Positions 41,262 to 49,317 of a DNA stretch of 64,000 nucleotides are shown piece after piece. This DNA comes from JAIEPW01 sp964471915. GTDB taxonomy: Bacteria; Acidobacteriota; Terriglobia; Bryobacterales; Bryobacteraceae. The stretch spans positions 1 through 64,000 of the forward strand of contig CAYYID010000006.1 in the NCBI GenBank assembly GCA_964471915.1, given 5' to 3'. The notes beneath the pieces are model-generated. The model did no database searches. It saw only the letters and a program-made list of their open reading frames with translations, and was not told the origin of the DNA. A program made the translations under genes and the position numbers. Positions within the stretch are counted from its first letter, which is position 1; each line of letters begins with the position of its first letter.

Positions 41262-43928
41262 CTACTCGGCGCGCACCATCTTGACTGGGTCGACGCGAAT
41301 CGCGCGGACAATCGGCAGGACAGCAGCGACAATCGCTGCCGCGAGAACGGTAACGGCGGGAGTGGCGAGGATCCGCCAATCGGTGACCTTGACGCCAAAC
41401 AGAAGGCTCTCCAGGAAGCGTTCGCTCAAGAGGCCGAGAGTGAGGCCGATGGCGGAGCCCAGGATCAGCATGCCGCAGATGCCGGCGGAGACGCGCCAGG
41501 CAAGCTTGATGGGTCTGGCGCCGAGGGCCATCCGGATCCCGATTTCCCGGCGGCGTTGCAGGACGGAGTAATCGAGGACGCCGTAGAGCCCGACGGCGGC
41601 GAGCAGCAGCGCCACCACAGCGAAGAAGCGGCCCAGTAAAGCGAGCAGGCGCTCCCGCACCGTGTGCTGGTCGATCAGTTCCTGCTGGGTGCGGATGTTA
41701 GAGACCCGGAACTCCGGCCGCGCGGCGGGGACGGCCTTTCGCAAAATGGAGGCCAGCGCGAGCGGGTTGGCGCTGGCGGTGCGGACGATGAACGTGCCGG
41801 GTTGTTTGGGAACAGGAGCGCCCTTATCGTCGACCGAGCGGAAAGGGACGTAAATCGTGGCGGGAATTGCTTCTCGCACGTTGGCATAGCGGGCGTCCTT
41901 GACGTAACCGACAATTTCTAAACGCACGCGCCTTACGGATTTGCGGCCTTCGTCTTTCTCGAACGATTCGCCGACGGGGTTGCGGCCGTCAAAGTACTCC
42001 TTCGCGAAACTTTCGTTGACGATCGCGACGCGCGGGTACGCGTCATCGATGCGGAAGTCACGGCCGGCCAGGAGCGGGATCTTCATCAGCGCCAGCCAAT
42101 CGGGGGATACGAAGAAGAACGAGGGCGCCCTGGGATGCGGGGTTGCGCCGTTGACGAAGATATCGTTATTCCAGCCGCTGCCAGATAGCAGCGGCCAACC
42201 ACTCAGACTCGCGGCTTCGACGCCCGGGGTGGCGCGGAGATGAGCCACAACCTGCTCAAAGGCCTCAGGGGGCAGTTTGTCCAGGGTAACGGCGGAAAGC
42301 GTGAGGACGCGATCCGGAGAAAAGCCGAGAGGCACTTGCGTCAACCGGTCGAAGCTGGAGAGGAAGAGGCCGGCCACGAAGTGGACCAGGAAGCAGAAGG
42401 CGACCTGTGCGGCAACCAGGGCGTGCATCAGGCGGCGCTTCGAATGCGGATCCTCGCCCCCTTTGAGGGCGGCAACCGGGCGGACGGCAGAGGCGCGGAG
42501 AGCCGGGAAGAGTCCGAAAGCGATGGTCGCCAGGAAGGCGAGCGCCATCATGAAGAGGACCACCCGTTCGTCGGAGGGCAAGGCCAGCCGCATCGGATTG
42601 TCCGGTGGATTGATGCGGCTCATGACCGCGGGTGCGGACCACAATGCGAAGGCAAAGCCGAGAACGGACGCGCACAGAGCGACCAGGGCGCTTTCGGTCA
42701 ACACGAGTTGGAAGAGGCGCAGGCGGCTGGCGCCGATGGACAAGCGCAGGGCCATTTCGCGCGCTCGCGCGGAGGCTTGAGCGGTCATGAGATTCGCGAC
42801 ATTGGCGCAGGCGATCAGGAGAACGAGACCGACGAGGACGCCGAGGATGCCCAGCGCCTTGCGGTACCGCTTCTGAGCGTTGGAGTAGCCTGCCGCGGCG
42901 GGCTGCAGTTCGATATGGGTGTTCAGGTACTGCTCTATGCGGCTCTTGGGAGAGCCAGCCGGCCAGTGCTTGACGCGCTCGGCGCGGTGGGCGCGGATGG
43001 TGGTCTCGCTCTTCTGGCGAACCAGCTCCCGGGAGGCGCCGGGTTTGAGCGCGGCCCACGTACGAAACCAATGCCGGTCGGCTTGGGGGATGGCCTCGGT
43101 CTCCATCATCGTGGGAATGAAGAAATCAGTGGGCGTGCCTGTTTCCGTGCCGGTGAATCCTTCGGGGCCGACTCCCACGATCTCGTAGACGTTCCTGCCC
43201 AGGCGGAAGGTCTTGCCGAGAACGTTAGCGTCGAGACCGAAGCGGCTGCGCCAGTAATCGTAGGCGAGCACGGCCACGGGATGCGCGCCGGGCTGCCGGT
43301 CGTCGTTCTCGGTGAAGAGACGGCCGAGTGCCGGCTTCAATCCGAAGGCGTCGAAGGTCCAGCCGGAAACGTGATGGAAGTGAGCGCGTTCCATCCCGGC
43401 GTCCGAACCGAAGGTGATGTCCTGGCGGCCCGCGTAGCCGATCGCGATCAGGACAGCCTGGTCCTGGAGAGCCTGCCGGAGTTCGCGGAACAGCGGGTAA
43501 CTGAACGAGTCGGTGTAATCGGTTCGGCCGTCCGGATCCGTGTACGACATCGTGATCACGTGCAAGCGATTGACATGGGCCACCGGCAGGGGACGGAACA
43601 GAAGAGCGTCGATGAGGCGGAAACTGGAGGCGCAGGCGCCGATAGCGAGCGCGAGCGAGACAATCGCGGCGGCGGAGGCTACCTTGTTCTTCCAAAGCTG
43701 GCGGGTTGCGAAGGTGACGTCGCTTCTGAGGTTGTCGAGCCACACGGCGAGCTTGACGTCCCGTGAGGTCTCGCGCGTGAGGGTGAAGTTGCCGAAGGCG
43801 CGGCGGGCCTCGGTGGCTTCGCGTCCCCTGGCAAGGGCCTCGTCGAGGTGGGACCGGAGCTCTTCCTCGAGTTCCGCGTCGAGCCGGTCGCGGCGGAAGA
43901 CGTTTCGCATGCGGGTCCAGAGGGCCAT
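41262..43928 (-). CDS. MacB/FtsX-type ABC permease with N-terminal prefix domain (3)
   Basis: 888-aa inner-membrane protein. Unlike the other two permeases it has an extra N-terminal prefix (residues 1-75: RRDRLDAELEEELRSHLDEAL, REATEARRAFGNF) before the first membrane helix. Then follow the duplicated MacB periplasmic and FtsX domains (CANVANLMTAQASARAREMALRLSIG; RRREIGIRMALGARP), ending in IVRAIRVDPVKMVRAE. The prefix is typical of acidobacterial permeases encoded after a PadR regulator, as here with a one-base gap to padR. Expression is probably under the operator at 44261-44280. Confidence 0.9.
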   Translation of the reverse strand: MALWTRMRNVFRRDRLDAELEEELRSHLDEALARGREATEARRAFGNFTLTRETSRDVKLAVWLDNLRSDVTFATRQLWKNKVASAAAIVSLALAIGACASSFRLIDALLFRPLPVAHVNRLHVITMSYTDPDGRTDYTDSFSYPLFRELRQALQDQAVLIAIGYAGRQDITFGSDAGMERAHFHHVSGWTFDAFGLKPALGRLFTENDDRQPGAHPVAVLAYDYWRSRFGLDANVLGKTFRLGRNVYEIVGVGPEGFTGTETGTPTDFFIPTMMETEAIPQADRHWFRTWAALKPGASRELVRQKSETTIRAHRAERVKHWPAGSPKSRIEQYLNTHIELQPAAAGYSNAQKRYRKALGILGVLVGLVLLIACANVANLMTAQASARAREMALRLSIGASRLRLFQLVLTESALVALCASVLGFAFALWSAPAVMSRINPPDNPMRLALPSDERVVLFMMALAFLATIAFGLFPALRASAVRPVAALKGGEDPHSKRRLMHALVAAQVAFCFLVHFVAGLFLSSFDRLTQVPLGFSPDRVLTLSAVTLDKLPPEAFEQVVAHLRATPGVEAASLSGWPLLSGSGWNNDIFVNGATPHPRAPSFFFVSPDWLALMKIPLLAGRDFRIDDAYPRVAIVNESFAKEYFDGRNPVGESFEKDEGRKSVRRVRLEIVGYVKDARYANVREAIPATIYVPFRSVDDKGAPVPKQPGTFIVRTASANPLALASILRKAVPAARPEFRVSNIRTQQELIDQHTVRERLLALLGRFFAVVALLLAAVGLYGVLDYSVLQRRREIGIRMALGARPIKLAWRVSAGICGMLILGSAIGLTLGLLSERFLESLLFGVKVTDWRILATPAVTVLAAAIVAAVLPIVRAIRVDPVKMVRAE

Positions 43929-43929
43929 G

Positions 43930-44262
43930 TCAAGCCATCCTTAAGACGCGATTGACCGCGGCGGTAACGGTTTGCCAGCGGGATTCCTCGGCGGCGAGTT
44001 GCTTTCGGCCTTTGGCCGTCAGTTCATAAGTGCGAGCGCGGCGGCCGGTGTCGGCGCGGATGATCCACGCGGCTTTGACGGAGCCGTCCACTTCCAGGCG
44101 ATGGAGCGCGGGATAGAGCGAGCCTTCTTCGACGCGGAGTACATCGTCGGAGCACTCCTTGATGGCGAGCATCAGAGCGTAGCCATGAAGGCCGGGACGG
44201 CGTTTCAGGATCTTGAGGACCAGCAGATCGAGGGAGCCTTGCAGGGAATCGGGCTTCGGCAT
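43930..44262 (-). CDS. PadR-family transcriptional regulator
   Basis: 110 aa. Seen: SLQGSLDLLVLKIL at the N-terminus, the winged-helix GYALMLAIKECSDDVLRVEEGSLYPALHRLEVDGSVKAAW, and YELTAKGRKQLAAEESRW with the C-terminal dimerisation helix. It precedes the permease by one base and its own start codon lies inside a perfect palindrome, so autorepression that is relieved by a ligand is likely. The signal is unknown. Confidence 0.92.
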   Translation of the reverse strand: MPKPDSLQGSLDLLVLKILKRRPGLHGYALMLAIKECSDDVLRVEEGSLYPALHRLEVDGSVKAAWIIRADTGRRARTYELTAKGRKQLAAEESRWQTVTAAVNRVLRMA

Positions 44263-44281
44263 ACTAAGTGGTCTTAGTATA
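44261..44281 (-). promoter_or_regulatory. PadR operator over the promoter and start codon
   Basis: ATACTAAG (44261-44268) and CTTAGTAT (44273-44280) form a perfect 8-bp dyad with four bases between. On the minus strand it contains the -10-like TATACT (44281-44276) and reaches the second base of the padR ATG (44262-44260). A bound PadR dimer would block both polymerase and translation start. Confidence 0.75.
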
Positions 44282-44389
44282 CAGAGATCTGAGTATCAGG
44301 CAACGGCAAAGTCCGGCTGCGGAGTAAAGCCTTGGTATGGCGTGAATCTGGATCCGTTGGACGCCTCCGCCACGAGTAGCCTGCTAGCA

Positions 44390-44693
44390 ATGTTCGCCAT
44401 GGACCCCTTCGCGCCCTCCGCCGACACTGACCCCCGCGCGTTCGCCGCCTGGGTTGGAATTGCAGCGGCGGATGACGCCGGGTGAGAAACTGGCGGCGGT
44501 GGTCGCGGCGACCGAGTTCGTGATGCGGTTGCAGGAGGACGGAGTGCGGCGGCTGTATCCCGAGGCATCGCCCCGCGAGGTCTTCTTGCGGGCAGCGGCG
44601 CGGCGGCTGGACCGGGAGACGATGATCCGGCCTATGGCTGGGATCCGGAGGCGCATGGCGACGCCGGAGCGAACAACAACTGATGCACTTTGA
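44390..44693 (+). pseudogene. Frameshifted small acidobacterial protein
   Basis: Two reading frames join into one protein. From ATG 44390 the frame reads MFAMDPFAPSADTDPRAFAAWV and then goes out of frame near 44454. The next frame continues ELQRRMTPGEKLAAVV to SPREVFLRAAARRLDRE and ends at 44693. Dropping one G from GGTTGGAA at 44452-44459 gives an unbroken chain AWVELQRRMTPGEK. Proteins of about 100 aa with this ending (RMTPxEKL then RxxxPxAxxREVxLR) recur in acidobacterial genomes, often near toxin-type genes; their role is unknown. Confidence 0.6.
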
Positions 44694-44710
44694 TGCACCC
44701 GTGGTATACT
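44681..44710 (+). promoter_or_regulatory. Direct-repeat operator and leaderless promoter of the PIN module
   Basis: TGATGCAC occurs twice with 10-base spacing (44681-44688 and 44691-44698), and TATACT (44705-44710) stands six bases before the antitoxin ATG at 44717. Repeats one helical turn apart beside a -10 are a plausible antitoxin binding site. Confidence 0.6.
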
Positions 44711-44716
44711 CCGGCC

Positions 44717-44989
44717 ATGGCTGTCTCACCCACGAACCGCCGCACCACCTTGACCGTTCCAGCCTCCACGCTGGAGACCGCCAAGCGGCTGGCACACAAG
44801 CGCAAAGTGCACTTGAACGTCGTGGTGAATGAGGCATTGGAGGAAGGGCTCCGGCAGAAACTGGCCTTGGAGCGTGCGGAAAAGTTCGTCCAGCGCATGA
44901 GCCGGGCGTTCACTGGCCTCACAGAAAACGAACTGCTGCTGGTGAACGGCATCCACCTGACGGAACCCAATGCTCGCGGGCGCCGGTGA
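44717..44989 (+). CDS. Ribbon-helix-helix-like antitoxin
   Basis: 90 aa. Seen: RTTLTVPASTLETAKRLAHKRKVHLNVVVNEALEEGLRQKL, a beta-strand then two helices as in RHH/CopG-type DNA-binding antitoxins, followed by a C-terminal toxin-binding tail. The ATG at 44717 is chosen over an upstream ATG at 44690 because TATACT lies six bases before it. Its stop overlaps the PIN gene start (GTGA). Confidence 0.75.
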   Translation: MAVSPTNRRTTLTVPASTLETAKRLAHKRKVHLNVVVNEALEEGLRQKLALERAEKFVQRMSRAFTGLTENELLLVNGIHLTEPNARGRR

Positions 44990-45507
44990 ACGGCCCGTTT
45001 CTCTTCGACACCAGCGCGGAAAGCTGGCTGGCCCGGGACGCGGCGGGGCGGCGCTGGCTGCGCCAGTATGCGAGCCGTCACCTGGTCTACGTGTCGGCCG
45101 TGACCGTGATGGAGCGGCTGACCGGCTACGGCCTGGCGATCGATCGGGCGCCTGCGAATCGGGTGGGTATTCTTACCGCCATGCGGGATGCTTACGATCA
45201 GAACCCCAACCGGGTGCTTCCGGTTCACCAGGGAGTCGCGTGGGCCGCCGCGGCGATTCTGCGCCTGCTCCCGGCGCCGCCGAGTCCCGTGATCCGGTCG
45301 CACCGGCACAGAGAATCCCAGGCCAATCGCGTGGCGCGCTGGCGGTTCGATGCGATGATCGCCGCGACCGCGCTAGTGTGGGGGTTGCCGTTGGTGCAAG
45401 AGAACGCCCGTGACTTCGAGGCCGTGCAGCAGGCGGCGGCGCGGCACCCGGACCGGCTGACGGGTCTGGGAGATCTGGTGTTGATCCGATGCACCTCACT
45501 GGTCTGA
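44986..45507 (+). CDS. PIN-domain (VapC-like) ribonuclease toxin
   Basis: 173 aa. PIN-domain acidic residues are visible: Asp in LFDTSAESW near residue 8, Glu in SAVTVMERLTG near 43, Asp in RWRFDAMIAATAL near 122 and Asp in ENARDFEAV near 143. VapC-type toxins cut tRNA or rRNA. GTG start at 44986 overlaps the antitoxin stop by four bases. The stretch 45508-45575 before the convergent pyrC stop holds no gene. Confidence 0.85.
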   Translation: MNGPFLFDTSAESWLARDAAGRRWLRQYASRHLVYVSAVTVMERLTGYGLAIDRAPANRVGILTAMRDAYDQNPNRVLPVHQGVAWAAAAILRLLPAPPSPVIRSHRHRESQANRVARWRFDAMIAATALVWGLPLVQENARDFEAVQQAAARHPDRLTGLGDLVLIRCTSLV

Positions 45508-45575
45508 GCCAGCGGGTACAGATCAACAACGGGAAGAGATCCTGCTGATTGAAACCAGCGCCGATTGGCACGTAG

Positions 45576-46853
45576 CTACGCGGACCAGACGACCTTGCCC
45601 GCCACGACCGTCGCCACCGGACCGCCGCGGAACTCATGCCCGTGGAACGGCGAGTTACGCGACTTCGAGAAGCTCTTGTTGACGTCGTAGGTCCACGCGC
45701 GGTCGAGCGAAAAGACCGTCACGTCGCCCGGCGCGCCCGGGGCGAGTGTCCCGCGGCCCAACTGGACGATCGCGTTTGGGCCCGTCGTGAACAGCTCGAT
45801 CATGCGCCGCAGCGGGATCAGCCCCGGATGCACCAGGTGCTCCAGCGCCAGCCCCAGCGCGGTCTCGAGTCCCAGGATCCCGAACGGGCACTTCTCGAAC
45901 TCCTGCATCTTCTCGGCGCCGGCGTGCGGCGCGTGGTCGGTCGCGATCGCGTCGATCGTGCCGGCCACCAGCCCCTCAGTCACCGCGGCGGCGTCCACCT
46001 GGGCGCGGAGCGGCGGCTTCATCTTGTAGTTCGAATCGTAGGGCGGCATTGCGGCCGTGTGCAGCGCGAAATGGTGCGGTGTGGTTTCGCAGGTGACGGG
46101 CAGGCCGCGCTGCTTGGCGAACGCGACCATCGCCACCGAATGCCGTGCCGAGATGTGGGCCACGTGATAGCGCGCGCCGGTGACCTCGGCGAGCAGAATA
46201 TCGCGGGCCACCATGACGTCCTCAGAGCAAGACGGGATGCCGCGCAGCCCAAGGCGCACACTGTCGAAGCACTCGTGCATGTCGCCGCCCGCCGACAGGT
46301 GCAGGTCCTCGCAGTGGTTGATCACCGGCAGGCCGAAACCGTTCGCGTACTCCATGGCGCGGCGCATGATGCGCGCGTTCATCACGGGCTTGCCGTCGTC
46401 GGAGATGGCGACGATGCCCGCGTTCTTCATGGCGCCGATGGCGGCGAGTTCCTCGCCCGCGGAGTTGCGCGTGATCGCCCCGATGGGAAAGACGTTCACG
46501 CACGCCAGCCGCCGCGCCCGGTCCACGATGTAGCTGGTCACCGTCGCGTTGTCGTTCACCGGCGACGTGTTGGGCATCGGGCAGATGGAAGTGAAACCGC
46601 CGGCGGCGGCGGCGCGCGCGCCGGTCTCGATGGTCTCGGCATGCTCGAAGCCCGGCTCCCGCAGGTGGACGTGCATGTCGATGAAGCCGGGCGCGACGAT
46701 CAGCCCGCGCGCGTCGAACACCTCGGCGCCGGGCGCGTCGATGCCGGCGGCGACCGCGCGGATGACGCCGTTTTCGATCGCGACATCGGCCACGGCGTCG
46801 AAACCCGAAGCCGGGTCGATCACCCGGCCGCCCTGGATGACGAGGCGGCTCAC
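45576..46853 (-). CDS. pyrC: Dihydroorotase
   Basis: 425 aa; closes the dihydroorotate ring in pyrimidine synthesis. Class I layout: metal ligands in DMHVHLREPG near residue 61, AISDDGKPV near 151 (Asp takes the place of a carboxylated Lys, as in several class I enzymes), INHCED near 178, VAHISARHS near 232 and ATDHAPH near 305. Start ATG at 46853 overlaps the pyrB stop by four bases. Last gene of pyrR-pyrB-pyrC. Confidence 0.95.
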   Translation of the reverse strand: MSRLVIQGGRVIDPASGFDAVADVAIENGVIRAVAAGIDAPGAEVFDARGLIVAPGFIDMHVHLREPGFEHAETIETGARAAAAGGFTSICPMPNTSPVNDNATVTSYIVDRARRLACVNVFPIGAITRNSAGEELAAIGAMKNAGIVAISDDGKPVMNARIMRRAMEYANGFGLPVINHCEDLHLSAGGDMHECFDSVRLGLRGIPSCSEDVMVARDILLAEVTGARYHVAHISARHSVAMVAFAKQRGLPVTCETTPHHFALHTAAMPPYDSNYKMKPPLRAQVDAAAVTEGLVAGTIDAIATDHAPHAGAEKMQEFEKCPFGILGLETALGLALEHLVHPGLIPLRRMIELFTTGPNAIVQLGRGTLAPGAPGDVTVFSLDRAWTYDVNKSFSKSRNSPFHGHEFRGGPVATVVAGKVVWSA

Positions 46854-47779
46854 GCGGCGTCCTCCTTCAGGACCATTTCGAGCACGGCCATGCGGACCGC
46901 GATGCCGTTCTCCACCTGGTTGAGGATCACGCTCCGCTGCGAATCCGCGACTTCAGAGGCGATCTCGCGCCCCCGGTTAATCGGCCCGGGATGCATCACG
47001 ATCAGGTTCGGCTTCGCGGACTTCAGGTGCTCCAGGCGCAAGCCGTAGAACTGGAAGTACTCGCCCGCGGGATAGGTCGCCTCGTTCTGGCGCTCGAGCT
47101 GCACGCGCAGCATCATAATCACGTCCGCGCCCTCGATGGCCTCCCGCAGGCTGCTGGTCAGGGTAACGTTCGGCGCCAGTTGCGCGAGCTCGCGCGGCAG
47201 CAGCGGCGCCGGCCCGCACAGCACCAGGTCCGCGCCGAACTTCGAGAGCAGGTGGATGTTCGACCGGGCGACGCGGCTGTGCGCCAGGTCGCCGATGATA
47301 GCGACCCGCAGCCCCTCCAGGCTCGGCACGTGATCCAGAATCGTGCGCGCGTCTAGCAGCGCCTGCGTTGGATGTTCATGCGTGCCGTCGCCAGCGTTGA
47401 TGATCGGCGTGGGCAGGTACCGCGAAAGGAAGTGCGGCGCGCCGGACGCGGCGTGCCGCATGATGATCGCGTGCGGGTGCATCGCGGCCAGCGTGTTCAG
47501 GGTATCCACCAGGGACTCGCCCTTCTCGACGCTGGAGGCCTGCGCGGTGATCGACAGCGCGTCCGCGCCCAGCCGCCGGGCGGCGATCTCGAAGCTGGTC
47601 CGCGTGCGGGTAGACGCTTCGAAGAAGAGGTTCACAATCAGCTTGCCCTTCAGCAGGTCGAGCTTCGTGAACGAGGTCCGCTGCATGGGCTGAAAGTCGC
47701 GTGCGCGGTCGAGAATGGCCTGGATCGCCGCGCGCTCCAGCCCTTCGATGCCGAGAAGTCCGCGGAGCATGGCGTTCAC
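46850..47779 (-). CDS. pyrB: Aspartate carbamoyltransferase catalytic subunit
   Basis: 309 aa; commits carbamoyl phosphate and aspartate to pyrimidine synthesis. Seen: FEASTRTRTSFEIA (carbamoyl-phosphate loop), HEHPTQALLDA, IIGDLAHSRVARSN and VMHPGPINRG (aspartate loop). No regulatory chain (PyrI) is nearby, which fits the PyrR-type control by the upstream gene. Overlaps pyrR by four bases (ATGA). Confidence 0.96.
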   Translation of the reverse strand: MNAMLRGLLGIEGLERAAIQAILDRARDFQPMQRTSFTKLDLLKGKLIVNLFFEASTRTRTSFEIAARRLGADALSITAQASSVEKGESLVDTLNTLAAMHPHAIIMRHAASGAPHFLSRYLPTPIINAGDGTHEHPTQALLDARTILDHVPSLEGLRVAIIGDLAHSRVARSNIHLLSKFGADLVLCGPAPLLPRELAQLAPNVTLTSSLREAIEGADVIMMLRVQLERQNEATYPAGEYFQFYGLRLEHLKSAKPNLIVMHPGPINRGREIASEVADSQRSVILNQVENGIAVRMAVLEMVLKEDAA

Positions 47780-48342
47780 GCCGCTTCGGGAGCGTCGACG
47801 CGCTCGCAGAGCAGGACGCGCTCGGCGTGGTCGATCTCCTCGAACTTGACTTCGATGATCTCGTCGTCCGTGGTCTGCACGTGGCGGCCGACATAGCTGG
47901 CTTCGATGGGCAGCTCGCGGTGACCGCGGTCGACCAGCACCAGCAGTTGGACGCGCGCCGGGCGGCCTTTTTCGAACAGCGGCTCCATCGCGGCGCGAAT
48001 GGTGCGGCCCGTGTAGAGCACGTCGTCCATCAGGATGACGTCCTTGCCCTGGACGTCGAAACCGATCTCCGTAGCGTTGACAACCGGGCGGGGCGCCACC
48101 GTCGACAGGTCGTCGCGGTACAGGGTGATGTCGAGGATGCCCACGGGGATCTCGCGGTTCTCGATCGCGGCGATCTTCTTCGCCAGCCGCTGCGCCAGGG
48201 GCACGCCGCGGCGGCGGATGCCGATGAAGGCGAGCTTGTCGAGATCCGCGGTTCGTTCCAAGATCTCGTGCGCCAGCCGCACCAGGGTGCGGTCGATCTC
48301 GGAGGCGCTCATGAGTTGGGATTTGACGCGCGTGACGGCCAT
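47776..48342 (-). CDS. pyrR: Pyrimidine operon regulator / uracil phosphoribosyltransferase PyrR
   Basis: 188 aa. Seen: the PRPP-binding motif VILMDDVLYTGRTIRAA near residue 100, FIGIRRRGVPLA, and the TLYRDDLS loop characteristic of PyrR. In many bacteria PyrR binds pyr mRNA in the presence of UMP and causes early termination. No attenuator is seen in the 30 bases before the gene, so control here could be at translation or from an upstream promoter. Confidence 0.95.
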   Translation of the reverse strand: MAVTRVKSQLMSASEIDRTLVRLAHEILERTADLDKLAFIGIRRRGVPLAQRLAKKIAAIENREIPVGILDITLYRDDLSTVAPRPVVNATEIGFDVQGKDVILMDDVLYTGRTIRAAMEPLFEKGRPARVQLLVLVDRGHRELPIEASYVGRHVQTTDDEIIEVKFEEIDHAERVLLCERVDAPEAA

Positions 48343-48372
48343 CGAAGGGTCAGGGTAGCATCTTTCGGACGG

Positions 48373-48693
48373 TTACATCTTCAGCCGGCCGCGCAGCCGC
48401 CTGGCGAGCTTCTCGATCTCTTCGGTCTTCTTGAGCATGGCGATCGAAAGCACGTGCCGGTCGTTCTTCTCCAGCTCTTCGAGGATCTCGTCCGCCAACT
48501 TACGGATGGCGCGCGTATCTTCCAGCGACTTGGCGTGCTCGGCCTTGAGGATCGCCTCGCGCTGGGAGCGTCCGTCGGGAAGCTTCATCTCCTCGGGCTC
48601 GTTCTCGCGCGGCGGGCGCGGCCGGATCTGCGCCGCGGCCGGCACCAGCGCGAACAATATCCAGGGACGGCGCGTCAGGCGCATTTTTTCCAT
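48373..48693 (-). CDS. Small exported helical protein upstream of pyrR
   Basis: 106 aa. Seen: a basic then hydrophobic N-terminus (MEKMRLTRRPWILFALVPAAAQ) consistent with a signal peptide, a Pro/Arg/Glu linker, and a long charged helix (LKAEHAKSLEDTRAIRKLADEILEELEKN) that could form a coiled coil. Function unknown. It is 30 bases upstream of pyrR on the same strand and divergent from the gene at 48725. ATG 48693 or 48684 may be used. Confidence 0.65.
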   Translation of the reverse strand: MEKMRLTRRPWILFALVPAAAQIRPRPPRENEPEEMKLPDGRSQREAILKAEHAKSLEDTRAIRKLADEILEELEKNDRHVLSIAMLKKTEEIEKLARRLRGRLKM

Positions 48694-48724
48694 GATCGCA
48701 CGATGGGATAATCGAGATTCCCGC

Positions 48725-49300
48725 ATGCCGCGCCTCGCGTTACTTCTGCTCGCCGCCTTGCCCGCCAAGCCACTGGACCTCGCCATCGCCTACCCGGCCC
48801 TGGAGCGCATGGTCACCGCCAACATGTTCCCCAACGGCGGCAAGCGCTACGTCCAGGGTTCGGAAAAAGACCGCTGCAAGTGGGCGTACCTCGAGGATCC
48901 GCACGTCGAAGCCGCGGACGGACGGCTCCGCATCCGGGCGCGCTTCACGGGCAAGACCGCCATGAACTTCCTCGGCGCGTGCGTCGGCCCCAGCGATCGT
49001 TTCGAGGTCGCCGTGTACGGCAATCTCTATTACCGCGACGGCGCGCTGGGCCTCAAGGACATCGAGGTGAAGAGCCCGGGCCGCGACGGCTTCTATGTCC
49101 GCCGTGTCCGCGAGGCGCTCACCAGCGGCATGGCGCGCGAGTTCCACTACCCACTGAAGGACGACGTGGACCGCATGTTCCGCAACGCCAGCACCGGCCT
49201 GCCGGTGAAAAATTCCGTCACCCGCTTCGGCGTGAACGCCATCCGCGTCGAGCCGCAATCGCTGGTGCTGGCGCTCGACGTGCAGCTCTCGGTCCAGTAA
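48725..49300 (+). CDS. Exported hypothetical protein
   Basis: 191 aa with an N-terminal hydrophobic segment (MPRLALLLLAALPAKP). The body is strand-rich and has paired cysteines (DRCKWAYLEDP, FLGACVGP), a layout of a beta-barrel or BPI/lipid-binding-like fold, not a firm assignment. GATAAT (48707-48712) lies 12 bases before the ATG. It is followed after 17 bases by the homoserine dehydrogenase gene. Confidence 0.65.
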   Translation: MPRLALLLLAALPAKPLDLAIAYPALERMVTANMFPNGGKRYVQGSEKDRCKWAYLEDPHVEAADGRLRIRARFTGKTAMNFLGACVGPSDRFEVAVYGNLYYRDGALGLKDIEVKSPGRDGFYVRRVREALTSGMAREFHYPLKDDVDRMFRNASTGLPVKNSVTRFGVNAIRVEPQSLVLALDVQLSVQ

Positions 49301-49317
49301 ATGGATAATAGCGGTTT

